Below are positions 9,681 through 17,773 of a stretch of DNA of 64,000 nucleotides, one piece after another. This DNA is from Winogradskyella eximia (GTDB lineage: Bacteria; Bacteroidota; Bacteroidia; Flavobacteriales; Flavobacteriaceae), in assembly GCF_003386165.1 (NCBI RefSeq), contig NZ_QRDV01000004.1:62001-126000 (forward strand), written 5' to 3'. Below the pieces are notes generated by a model. It was not told the DNA's origin and did not search any database. It saw nothing but the letters and a program-made list of their open reading frames with translations. Within the stretch, counting starts at the first letter, position 1; each line of letters opens with the position of its first letter. Made by a program: the position numbers and the translations under genes.

Positions 9681-10394
9681 ATGAAATTAGAAATTTTACC
9701 AAAGTCAGAAAGTCTTGATATACAGAAGACTATTATTTCTAAAATAGGAGATCTTATAAATTATAAAAATTTGGAGCCTGGTGATAAATTACCTTCAGAG
9801 AGAACATTGTCAGAAAAATTTGGTGTTACAAGAAGTAATGTTAGAGATGCAATTCAAAAATTAGAATTATATGGATTGTTATATTCTATACCACAAAGTG
9901 GAACTTTTGTAGCAAATATCGGAGTTACGGCGATGAACGGAATGATTGAAGACATTTTAAGACTTGAAGATCCAGATTTTAAAACCTTGGTTGAAACAAG
10001 AATCTTATTAGAACTTAAAACTGTAAGATTAGCAGCGCTAAGGAGGTCAGATGAAGATTTAGAAAAAATAAAATCAGCTTTAGATGCATATTCAAAAAAA
10101 GTTTTAAAAGGTGAAGATGCAGTGCAAGAAGATTTGTTATTTCATTTAGCAATAGCAAAAGCAAGTGGTAATAGTACAATGAATAATTTTATGTTATTAA
10201 TTACACCAAAAATTATTACCAATTTTGAAAAGTATCATGTATGTGATAAAAGTTTAGCAAATCAAGGTATAGAAGAGCATATGGCAATCTATAATGCTAT
10301 AAAAAATCAAAATTCAAAATTAGCAAAACAAAAAATGAAAGAACACTTTAATGTATTATATCAATATTGTTATAATATTAAAATGTCATCTTAA
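9681..10394 (+). CDS. GntR/FadR-subfamily transcriptional regulator of alginate use
   Basis: This 237-residue protein has an N-terminal GntR winged helix (about 15-75; LPSERTLSEKFGVTRSNVRDAI is the helix-turn-helix) and a C-terminal all-helical FCD effector domain with metal/ligand-type His residues (FHLAIAKASGN; EHMAIYNAI). It sits between the PL7 gene and the MFS/SDR catabolic genes. The TGGTNNACCA operators before susC and before the gene at 16509 match the known consensus type of FadR-like proteins. The inducer is probably a DEH-pathway intermediate, which is inference. Confidence 0.88.
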   Translation: MKLEILPKSESLDIQKTIISKIGDLINYKNLEPGDKLPSERTLSEKFGVTRSNVRDAIQKLELYGLLYSIPQSGTFVANIGVTAMNGMIEDILRLEDPDFKTLVETRILLELKTVRLAALRRSDEDLEKIKSALDAYSKKVLKGEDAVQEDLLFHLAIAKASGNSTMNNFMLLITPKIITNFEKYHVCDKSLANQGIEEHMAIYNAIKNQNSKLAKQKMKEHFNVLYQYCYNIKMSS

Positions 10395-10404
10395 TTGAAT
10401 TTAA

Positions 10405-11799
10405 ATGAAAAAAACAGGTAAAAAATTAAAAGGATTAAGATGGTGGGTAGTTGCACTAATAGCTATTGCCACGATTATTAATTATATTGATCGTACGTCA
10501 TTAAGTGTCCTTTGGCCAGAAATTGCCAAAGATTTATATCCTGGACACACAGCTGATGAAACAAAAGAAATTTATGCTTTAATTTCAATTATTTTTGTTT
10601 TCTCTTATGCTTTTGGACAAGCAATATTTGGGAAAATTTTTGATTGGGTTGGTACGCGAATGGGATTTGTACTATCAATTGGAGTGTGGTCTATTGCTAC
10701 AGCATTACATGCTTTTGCCAATGGCATTTTAAGTTTCGGAATATTCCGTGCAATTTTAGGGGTCTCTGAAGCAGGAAACTGGCCAGGTGCAACTAAAGGA
10801 AATGCAGAATGGTTTCCTACCAAAGAGCGTGCGCTCGCGCAAGGAATTTTTAACTCAGGAGCGGCTATTGGCGGAATTATTTCAATTCCATTAATCGCAA
10901 CTTTATCAATATACTTTAGTTGGAAAGCTATATTTATATTTATTGGTTTAGCAGGTTTGCTTTGGTTAATACCTTGGTGGATTTTAGTAAAATCAGCACC
11001 AAAAGATCATCCTTGGATTACAGAAGAAGAACGTGAATATATTCTAACAGGTCAAAAAAATGAGGATTTTGATGGTGACGGTATAGAAGATCAGGAGTAT
11101 AACCCAAATACGGGAGAGTTACTTGGGCATAAACAAAGTTGGGGTGTTATATTAGCTTCAGCAGCAATTGATCCAATTTGGTGGTTATTTGTTTTTTGGA
11201 TACCAATTTATCTAAATGAAGTTTTTGCTATGGATGTAAAATCAATGGCTTTATATGGTTGGGTACCTTATGCAGGCGCAATGGTAGGTGCTTATTATGG
11301 TGGTATTTTAGCTCGAAATAAACTTAAAAAAGGCTGGAATGTTGACAAAACACGAAAAATGGTAATCACACTTGGTTGTTTAATTATGCTACCAGCATTA
11401 TTGGCAATGGCAAATCCACTTGGTATTGAAACTGCTGTGATTAGTTTTTTGAATAGTATTGGTGCTGTTGACATGTCAATTACAGATATGCAAAACCCTG
11501 GTGCCACAACAGCTGTGATATTAATGGCTGTTATTTTATTTGGTTTCCAAGCAGCAATTGGAAATGTTCAGACTTTACCTAGTGACCTTTTTAGTGGTAA
11601 AACAGTAGGTTCTTTAGCTGGCTTTTCTGGTATGGCAGCTAAACTTACAGCTGCAGGATTAACTTATTTAGTACCATGGTTAACAAGCGGTGGAAATTAT
11701 ACACCTGCTTTTGTAATAGGAGCAACGCTATCTCTATTAACCTTAGCAAGCGTATGGATATTTATCCCTAAAGTGAAACCAGTGACAAGAAAAGAATAA
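10405..11799 (+). CDS. MFS transporter, hexuronate/DEH permease
   Basis: This 464-residue major facilitator protein of the anion:cation symporter/ExuT type has twelve predicted hydrophobic segments. The first carries NYIDRTSLSVLWPEI, typical of hexuronate and glucarate transporters. It would import the unsaturated uronate monomer released by the lyases. The central cytoplasmic loop carries an unusual DFDGDG acidic calcium-loop-like insert (221-226). The gene begins 10 bases after the FadR-type regulator and is followed by the DEH reductase, forming a catabolic operon. Confidence 0.88.
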   Translation: MKKTGKKLKGLRWWVVALIAIATIINYIDRTSLSVLWPEIAKDLYPGHTADETKEIYALISIIFVFSYAFGQAIFGKIFDWVGTRMGFVLSIGVWSIATALHAFANGILSFGIFRAILGVSEAGNWPGATKGNAEWFPTKERALAQGIFNSGAAIGGIISIPLIATLSIYFSWKAIFIFIGLAGLLWLIPWWILVKSAPKDHPWITEEEREYILTGQKNEDFDGDGIEDQEYNPNTGELLGHKQSWGVILASAAIDPIWWLFVFWIPIYLNEVFAMDVKSMALYGWVPYAGAMVGAYYGGILARNKLKKGWNVDKTRKMVITLGCLIMLPALLAMANPLGIETAVISFLNSIGAVDMSITDMQNPGATTAVILMAVILFGFQAAIGNVQTLPSDLFSGKTVGSLAGFSGMAAKLTAAGLTYLVPWLTSGGNYTPAFVIGATLSLLTLASVWIFIPKVKPVTRKE

Positions 11800-11829
11800 C
11801 ATAATTTTATATATATTAAATTAATTAAG

Positions 11830-12594
11830 ATGAGTAAAAATAAAGGAAAAGTAGCAGTAGTTACAGGCGCAACAGGTGGAATAGGATTTGCTGTAGCGGA
11901 AAGATTAGGTAAAGATGGATATACTGTAATTTTAAATGGTATTGAAGATGAAGCAGGAGCTGAAAGAGTAAAACAATTAACAGCAGAAGGAATAACAGCA
12001 GAGTATTACGGATTTGATGTTACTAAAGAAGACGAAGTAGCTTCAAACATTAAAAAAATTGGTGATAAATATGGTAGAATTGATGTACTAGTAAACAATG
12101 CTGGTGGATTAGGCGGAAGATCTCGATTTGAAGAAATGACAACTGATTTTTACAGATTTGTTATGGCACTTAATCTTGATTCTGTGTTTTTTGCATCAAG
12201 AGCTGCTATACCTTATTTGAAAAAAGGAGAACATCCTTCTATAATAAACTATACCTCAAATGCTGCATGGACAGCTGGTGGCCCTGGAGCAGGAATCTAC
12301 GGAACATCTAAAGCTGGTGTTAATGCAATAACTAGAGCATTAGCAAAAGATTTAGCAGAATATGGAATTAGAGTAAATGCAGTATCTCCAGGTACTATTG
12401 ATACACCATTCCATGCTCAAATTAAATCAACGAAACCAGAAGTTTTTGCTTCTTGGGCAAATAATATTATGTTAGGAAGATTAGGTCAGCCAGAAGATGT
12501 TGCAGGTGTTGTTTCTTTCTTAGCTAGTAAAGATGCATCATTCGTAACAGCAGAAACTATCCAAATTGGTGGTGGACAAGCTTTAGGTATCTAA
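11830..12594 (+). CDS. SDR-family DEH reductase (DEH to KDG)
   Basis: This is a classical short-chain dehydrogenase of 254 residues with the TGATGGIG cofactor motif (about 13-20), NNAGG (about 90), a catalytic Ser in YTSNA and YGTSK (Tyr/Lys pair near 157-161). In alginate loci this enzyme reduces 4-deoxy-L-erythro-5-hexoseulose uronate to 2-keto-3-deoxygluconate. The specificity is inferred from the surrounding lyases, permease, KDG kinase and KDPG aldolase. A strong hairpin terminator follows. Confidence 0.85.
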   Translation: MSKNKGKVAVVTGATGGIGFAVAERLGKDGYTVILNGIEDEAGAERVKQLTAEGITAEYYGFDVTKEDEVASNIKKIGDKYGRIDVLVNNAGGLGGRSRFEEMTTDFYRFVMALNLDSVFFASRAAIPYLKKGEHPSIINYTSNAAWTAGGPGAGIYGTSKAGVNAITRALAKDLAEYGIRVNAVSPGTIDTPFHAQIKSTKPEVFASWANNIMLGRLGQPEDVAGVVSFLASKDASFVTAETIQIGGGQALGI

Positions 12595-12624
12595 AACTTA
12601 AGATAAAAGAATATTATATTAATT

Positions 12625-12654
12625 ATGCGTTATTGTAGATATACAATAACGCAT
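12625..12654. terminator. Bidirectional hairpin terminator between SDR and lacI-type genes
   Basis: A perfect 13-base stem (12625-12637 with 12642-12654) and a 4-base loop is followed by a T run on the plus strand. It separates the convergent SDR and LacI genes. Confidence 0.85.
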
Positions 12655-12657
12655 TTT

Positions 12658-13677
12658 TTATTTCGATGAATCTCTAATAATTAATTCAGCATTCAAGATT
12701 ATTTTATTCAAGCTTTGTTTTAGTTCAGGTTCATCAACACGCTTAAGAAATGTTTCAGCAGCAAGACGTCCAATATCTTTGCTATGTTGTTTTATACTAG
12801 ATATTGAAGGAGTAACTAAAGAAGTAAAAGGCTCATTACCAAAACCTATTAACCTTATATCTTCTGGTACATTAATATTATTTTCATTTAGAATTTGTAA
12901 AGCTCCCAAAGCGGCATAATCACTTGCTATATATACAGCATCAGGTCTATTTTTTAGTTGAAGTAGTCGTTGCATTTCACGTCTACCATCTTCAAGTGTT
13001 AAAGAGCTTTCAATAATTAGGCTGTCGTCTTTTGGTAGGTTATTTTCCTTTAAAGCATCAACATAACCTCTAATTCGGTTATTAAATATACGAGTTCTTC
13101 TGTAACCTCCAATATGGGCAATCCGTTTACAACCTTTTTCAACTAAATGTTCCACAATCATATGGCTACTGTCGTAATCATTGATGCCTACATAATCGAC
13201 ATTTAAGTCGTTTTCACCTCTATCAAAAAGTATGAGAGGGATTCCTTTGGACTTTATTTTTTCGTAATGAGACAAATCAACGGTTTCATTAGCCATGGAG
13301 GCAATAATGCCATCAACCTGAGTGAATAATAAAGTATCTATATTTTTACATTCCTTTTCAAAAGACTCATTAGATTGTGTGATAATGATATTATATCCAG
13401 CCTTATTGAGTACAACTTCCATGTTTTCTAAGACGGAAGAAAAGAAATTACTATTAGTTCTAGGGACAATAACTCCTACCAAATTACTTTTTCCTTTTCG
13501 TAAGGCACTCGCTAAATGATTAGGTTGGTAATCTAATTCTTTAGCAATTCGTTTAACAGCTTTCTTTGTTTTATCACTGATGCGCGAATCATCATGCATC
13601 GCTTTTGAAACAGCAGCAGGTGAGATGTTTAAAGCATTTGCAATGTCTTTTAGGGTAGTTCTTTTTTTATTCGCCAA
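12658..13677 (-). CDS. LacI-family regulator of the KDG branch
   Basis: This is a full-length 339-residue LacI/PurR-type repressor. The N-terminal helix-turn-helix (TLKDIANALNISPAAVSKAMHDD) and hinge (YQPNHLASALRKGKSNLVG) are followed by a periplasmic-binding-protein-like effector domain. It is divergent from the kdgK-eda operon. Two copies of a TTGCTTAATCGATTAA palindrome lie in the 147-base divergent region, so it probably controls itself and kdgK/eda. The effector is likely KDG or KDPG, by inference. Confidence 0.88.
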   Translation of the reverse strand: MANKKRTTLKDIANALNISPAAVSKAMHDDSRISDKTKKAVKRIAKELDYQPNHLASALRKGKSNLVGVIVPRTNSNFFSSVLENMEVVLNKAGYNIIITQSNESFEKECKNIDTLLFTQVDGIIASMANETVDLSHYEKIKSKGIPLILFDRGENDLNVDYVGINDYDSSHMIVEHLVEKGCKRIAHIGGYRRTRIFNNRIRGYVDALKENNLPKDDSLIIESSLTLEDGRREMQRLLQLKNRPDAVYIASDYAALGALQILNENNINVPEDIRLIGFGNEPFTSLVTPSISSIKQHSKDIGRLAAETFLKRVDEPELKQSLNKIILNAELIIRDSSK

Positions 13678-13684
13678 GTTTTTA

Positions 13685-13714
13685 TATATTTGCTTAATCG
13701 ATTAAGCAAATATA
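13685..13714. promoter_or_regulatory. LacI operator O1, 30-base perfect palindrome with divergent -7 boxes
   Basis: Bases 13685-13714 are a perfect palindrome centred on TTAATCGATTAA. Both ends read TATATTTG outward-in, one on each strand, matching the Bacteroidota -7 element TAnnTTTG. A repressor bound here would block both the lacI-type gene and the kdgK direction. Confidence 0.8.
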
Positions 13715-13769
13715 ATAGTTTTAACCAAAAGAATCAAAGCTAGACCGTTTTGATTTATTTTTAAAGCAA

Positions 13770-13789
13770 TTGCTTAATCGATTAACCAA
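13770..13789. promoter_or_regulatory. LacI operator O2
   Basis: TTGCTTAATCGATTAACCAA repeats the core of the 13685-13714 palindrome with one mismatch. Centres are 80 bases apart, compatible with cooperative binding or looping. It lies 35 bases before kdgK. Confidence 0.75.
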
Positions 13790-13824
13790 ACAACAATTTA
13801 TAACTAATTAAACTAATATTTAGA

Positions 13825-14871
13825 ATGAAAAAAGTAGTCACTTTTGGAGAGATAATGCTAAGATTAGCACCTCAAGGTTTTTTAAGGTTTTCACAAGCTA
13901 ATAATTTTGACGCTATTTATGGTGGTGGAGAGTCTAACGTTGCTGTTTCATTAGCAAACTATGGCGTACCTGTTGATTTTGTAACACGTTTACCAAAGAA
14001 TGATATTGGAGAATGTGCTATGATGGAAATGCGTAAAAGAGGAGTAGGAGTTGATAAAATCATCTATGGTGGTGACCGTTTAGGAATTTATTTCTTAGAA
14101 ACTGGTGCTGTTAGTAGAGGTAGTAAAGTAGTTTACGATAGAGCTCATTCTGCAATTTCTGAAATTGAACCAGGAATGGTAGATTGGAAAGCTGTTTTTA
14201 AAGATGTGGCTTGGTTCCATTGGACAGGTATTACACCTGCAATTTCTCAAGGTGCGGCAGATGCATGTTTAGAAGCTGTAAAAGTAGCTAGCGAAATGGG
14301 AGTGACAATTTCTACAGATTTAAATTATAGAGCAAAACTTTGGACATTCTGTGATGATGCACATAGAGAAAAAATAATGACAGAATTAACATCGTATTGT
14401 GATGTTGTTTTAGGAAATGAAGAAGATGCAGAAAAGCACTTTGGTATTCATCCTGAAGGTTTAGATGTTCATAAACATGGACACGATGTAAAAGCGGAAG
14501 CTTTCTTGTCTGTTTGTAAGCAAATGATGGAGAAATTTCCTAGAGCTAAAAAAGTAATTACAACTTTGAGAGGTTCTATTTCAGCATCTCATAATACTTG
14601 GGCTGGTGTTTTATATGATGGTAAAAAAATGTACGAAACACGTCAGTACCAAATCACAGATATCGTTGATCGCGTTGGTGGTGGTGATTCATTTATGGGT
14701 GGTTTAATTTATGGATTATTAAAATATCCTGAAGATGATCAAAATGCATTGGATTTTGCAGTTGCAGCTTCTTGTTTAAAACACACCATTAAAGGAGATG
14801 CTAACTTAGTAACAGTTTCAGAGGTAGAAAAATTAATGGGAGGTGATGCCTCAGGACGTGTAGCAAGATAA
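13825..14871 (+). CDS. kdgK: 2-keto-3-deoxygluconate kinase (PfkB family)
   Basis: This is a 348-residue ribokinase/PfkB-family sugar kinase. It shows the N-terminal substrate motif GGGESNVAVSLANYG (about 31-45) and the C-terminal anion-hole signature DRVGGGDSFMGG (about 279-290, catalytic Asp in GGGD). It phosphorylates KDG to KDPG in the cytoplasm. KDPG aldolase follows after 3 bases, and the genes are controlled from a divergent LacI-type promoter region. Confidence 0.92.
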   Translation: MKKVVTFGEIMLRLAPQGFLRFSQANNFDAIYGGGESNVAVSLANYGVPVDFVTRLPKNDIGECAMMEMRKRGVGVDKIIYGGDRLGIYFLETGAVSRGSKVVYDRAHSAISEIEPGMVDWKAVFKDVAWFHWTGITPAISQGAADACLEAVKVASEMGVTISTDLNYRAKLWTFCDDAHREKIMTELTSYCDVVLGNEEDAEKHFGIHPEGLDVHKHGHDVKAEAFLSVCKQMMEKFPRAKKVITTLRGSISASHNTWAGVLYDGKKMYETRQYQITDIVDRVGGGDSFMGGLIYGLLKYPEDDQNALDFAVAASCLKHTIKGDANLVTVSEVEKLMGGDASGRVAR

Positions 14872-14874
14872 ATT

Positions 14875-15543
14875 ATGGCAAATTATACAAGAATAGAAGT
14901 CGCAAATGTTATGAAACAAACCGGAATGGTTCCATTGTTTTATAATTCAGATTTAGAAATTAGTAAAAAAGTAATCAAAGCTACTTATGATGGTGGTGCA
15001 CGATTATTAGAATTTACAGCAAGAGGTGATTTTGCTCACGAAGTTTTTGGTGAGCTTAATAAATGGGTGCTTAAAGAATTACCTGGAATGATTATGGGTG
15101 TTGGTTCTGTTACAGATGCAGCATCAGCGTCTCGTTTTATGGCTTTAGGAGCAAATTTTATTGTAACTCCTGTCTTAAGAGAAGATATCGCAATAGTTTG
15201 TAATAGACGTAAAGTTGCTTGGTCTCCTGGATGTGGTTCTTTAACCGAAATCTGTAGAGCGGAAGAACTTGGATGTGAAGTTGTAAAATTATTTCCAGGT
15301 GGAATTTATGGTCCTGATTTTGTTAAGGCTATTCGTGGTCCTCAACCTTGGACAAGCATTATGCCAACGGGTGGAGTTTCTCCAACTAAGGAAAATCTTG
15401 AAGGTTGGTTTAAAGCCGGAGTAACTTGTGTTGGAATGGGCTCAAAATTAATAGCAAAAGGTGCAGATGGTAACTATGATTTAACAAAAATTGAATCGGA
15501 TACCAGAAATGCATTAAGTATCATTAGCGCTCTAAAATCATAA
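14875..15543 (+). CDS. eda: KDPG/KHG aldolase
   Basis: This 222-residue class I aldolase splits KDPG to pyruvate and glyceraldehyde-3-phosphate. The family pattern is clear: LEFTARG (catalytic Glu region), MGVGSVTDAASA, the Schiff-base Lys in VVKLFPGG (about 140) and the phosphate loop PTGGVSPT. It is translationally close to kdgK (3-base gap) and to the short LacI-like gene behind it (TTG start 3 bases after the stop). Confidence 0.93.
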   Translation: MANYTRIEVANVMKQTGMVPLFYNSDLEISKKVIKATYDGGARLLEFTARGDFAHEVFGELNKWVLKELPGMIMGVGSVTDAASASRFMALGANFIVTPVLREDIAIVCNRRKVAWSPGCGSLTEICRAEELGCEVVKLFPGGIYGPDFVKAIRGPQPWTSIMPTGGVSPTKENLEGWFKAGVTCVGMGSKLIAKGADGNYDLTKIESDTRNALSIISALKS

Positions 15544-15546
15544 GAA

Positions 15547-16062
15547 TTGAAATCGTCAGCTGTAACTATAAAAGAACTTTCATTTTTATCAGGATATTCA
15601 ATATCTACGGTATCTAAGGCTTTAAATAATAAGCATGAAATAAGTAAAGCTACACGCGATACAATTAAAACTATAGCAAAACAGCATAATTATGTTCCAA
15701 ATAATTATGCTGTTTCACTTAGAATGCAAAAAACGGGTTCTATAGCTGTAATTGTACCCGAAATTACTGAAACATGTTATAGCCATTCGCTTAGTCATTT
15801 GCAAAAATCTGCAGAAAGCTTTGGGTATAGAATACTGTTTTATCAATCTTTTAATTCTAATACAAAAGAGTTAAATTGTATTAAGAGTCTTAGTGATGGC
15901 TCAATCGATGGTATAATCGTTGTTTCTTCAGAAATTAAAAATAAATCACATTATACGAGTAGTTCATTTCCTATTGAATTTATAAATATTGATAGTCATC
16001 AATCTATAGAAGAAATAAAACAACGCTCACATCTTAGTTTAGTAAATGTTTTGAAAGGGTAA
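15547..16062 (+). CDS. Short LacI-like DNA-binding protein, truncated effector domain
   Basis: This is a 171-residue protein with an intact LacI helix-turn-helix (TIKELSFLSGYSISTVSKALNNK) and hinge, followed by only the first part of the sugar-binding domain (through about SDGSIDGIIVVS). Full members have about 340 residues. The TTG start lies 3 bases after the KDPG aldolase stop. Neither other forward frame continues the LacI domain past the stop, and a hairpin terminator follows directly, so this looks like a stable short form rather than a fresh frameshift. It may bind DNA without sugar control, or be decaying. Confidence 0.7.
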   Translation: MKSSAVTIKELSFLSGYSISTVSKALNNKHEISKATRDTIKTIAKQHNYVPNNYAVSLRMQKTGSIAVIVPEITETCYSHSLSHLQKSAESFGYRILFYQSFNSNTKELNCIKSLSDGSIDGIIVVSSEIKNKSHYTSSSFPIEFINIDSHQSIEEIKQRSHLSLVNVLKG

Positions 16063-16072
16063 TACAATCATT

Positions 16073-16110
16073 AAAAAGAAGCAAGAAACATAGTCCTTAC
16101 GCTTCTTTTT
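16073..16110 (+). terminator. Terminator after kdgK-eda-short lacI operon
   Basis: Ten-base stem AAAAAGAAGC/GCTTCTTTTT (16073-16082 with 16101-16110), with the T run forming the 3' arm, starts 11 bases after the stop. Confidence 0.8.
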
Positions 16111-16435
16111 ATGCCTAAAATGGATAAGGGATCAATTTCCTTCATACGATATTCAATAAATTCTACGATTACATTTTTTTAATCACTAGTTCTTGCAAGT
16201 CAATAATTCTTATTAGGCTTTTGTAAATTCTTTTTTTTATTCTAACAAGTGTGGCATCATATGACCATGTATGCATTAAATCAATATAACAGTTTAGTAT
16301 AGGTGATCTATAAATGTTAATTTATTGTTGATAGTGATAAAATACCACTTGTTTTTGTTTGAAAATCACATTAAATTATTTCTTTTTTTGTCAAATTAAT
16401 AACGAAAACGTTATCGTTTTGTTTTTTTTATTATA

Positions 16436-16462
16436 TTTGGTAAACCAGATTGGTAAACCAAT
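16436..16462. promoter_or_regulatory. Two tandem TGGTAAACCA operator units before the lamin-tail gene
   Basis: Units TTTGGTAAACCAGA (16436-16449) and ATTGGTAAACCAAT (16449-16462) have centres 13 bases apart. This is the same unit and spacing as the susC operator at 2885-2924, and again the first unit overlaps the TATATTTG -7 element. It indicates control by the same FadR-type regulator. Confidence 0.8.
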
Positions 16463-16508
16463 TTGATTTGTGTAACTAAATGAATAATAATTAATTAAAA
16501 CTTCAATT

Positions 16509-17630
16509 ATGAAAACAAAACTACTTTTTTTGTTCTTATGCTTATCGGCATTGGGATATTCTCAAACTTATGATAATTCCTCAGGGTATTACATAAACGA
16601 ATTAATTGCTAGTATTTCTGGAACAGATGCGCCAGATGAATATATTGAGCTTAGAGGACCTGCTAGTACAGCTCTACCTGCTGGCACCTATTTTGTTACA
16701 ATAGAAGGTGATGGTAATAGTGGTAATCTTGGAAAAGTTGATGAAGCTTTAGATTTAAGTGGCCTTACTTTTGGAGCAAATGGTTATCTTACTATTACAT
16801 TTAGTGGAAGTTCTTATGAATCGCATTTTCAAGCGGATTCTAATAACTATACTGAAGTAGAAGTTATAGCATACGATGGTAATTTATTAGACTATAGTGC
16901 TACATATTTACTTATTAATTCCAGCACTGATCCAGATGGTGTAATTGTAGATACTGATCCAGATGGTGAGTTTGATGCCACTGGAGATCATACGTCATGG
17001 ATTATATATGATTCAGTAAGTTCATTAGATGATGATGACTCTGCTGAGTATGGCTATGGCCAAATGAATGTAACTACTAATTATACAACTACACCTAATA
17101 TTTTTAATATTCCTAGTGGTAGTTCTGTAATGAGTTGTGATAATACTCCTGGAGGTGGTTCTACGTCTAATGTATATTATATTGCTAGGCAAGGAGAATC
17201 AACAGGGTATGATGCAAACTCAGATTGGATGGCAGGACAAACTAATTCTGGATCAACAAGACCATTTTGGGAGTTTTCTGGTACAGTAGAAAAAAATGTT
17301 CCGGATGCTCTTAGTAGTTATATTTTAGAGGCATCAACTTTTGGAGGTTTGAATTATAATCCTACTGATGATGCTTTATCGACTGATGATTTCTTAACTT
17401 CAAATTTTAGAATATATCCAAATCCAGCGAAGACTATTATCACTATAGAATCTTTAGATAATACTCAGATTGATTCAATAGAATTATTCTCTGTTCTTGG
17501 TAGAAATGTTTTAACAACAAAAATATTAATTAACGATGCTGTGGATGTTTCAGAACTAACATCTGGTATTTATTTACTTAAAGTAAATTCCGGAAATAAT
17601 TCAGTGACTAAACGTGTTGTGATAGATTAA
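16509..17630 (+). CDS. Secreted lamin-tail-like protein with T9SS sorting domain
   Basis: This 373-residue protein has a signal peptide (cut near GYSQT, residue 19). A lamin-tail/LTD-like beta domain begins at YINELIASISGTDAPDEYIELRG. A C-terminal type A type IX secretion sorting domain (about 300-373) starts with FRIYPNPAKTIITI and ends in VTKRVVID. It is therefore probably delivered to the cell surface or medium. The enzymatic role is unknown. The operator copy upstream ties it to the alginate regulon, suggesting surface binding or adhesion to alginate, which is inference. Confidence 0.75.
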   Translation: MKTKLLFLFLCLSALGYSQTYDNSSGYYINELIASISGTDAPDEYIELRGPASTALPAGTYFVTIEGDGNSGNLGKVDEALDLSGLTFGANGYLTITFSGSSYESHFQADSNNYTEVEVIAYDGNLLDYSATYLLINSSTDPDGVIVDTDPDGEFDATGDHTSWIIYDSVSSLDDDDSAEYGYGQMNVTTNYTTTPNIFNIPSGSSVMSCDNTPGGGSTSNVYYIARQGESTGYDANSDWMAGQTNSGSTRPFWEFSGTVEKNVPDALSSYILEASTFGGLNYNPTDDALSTDDFLTSNFRIYPNPAKTIITIESLDNTQIDSIELFSVLGRNVLTTKILINDAVDVSELTSGIYLLKVNSGNNSVTKRVVID

Positions 17631-17652
17631 TACTTACTTTGATTAATAGCAA

Positions 17653-17685
17653 AAAATAGCAACTTAAATTTTAAGTTGCTATTTT
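17653..17685 (+). terminator. Hairpin terminator after the lamin-tail gene
   Basis: A 16-base perfect stem (17653-17668 with 17670-17685) ends in TTTTATTTT. It closes the alginate region. Confidence 0.85.
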
Positions 17686-17773
17686 ATTTTAAAGTAAATC
17701 TAATGTTAAAATTAGTATGAATTTATATGTAAATTGCCACTTTGTATTTAACATACACTTTTAAAAAAACAAG

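Larger units (their letters stand above)
16063..16508 (+). promoter_or_regulatory. Intergenic region with promoter of the lamin-tail gene
   Basis: This 446-base gap holds the terminator at 16073-16110, about 250 AT-rich bases with nothing recognised, then an ACGAAAACGTTAT element (16402-16414) inside an AAAACG-TTAT-CGTTTT inverted repeat (16405-16420), a TATATTTG -7 box (16432-16439) and two FadR-type operator units. Confidence 0.7.
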
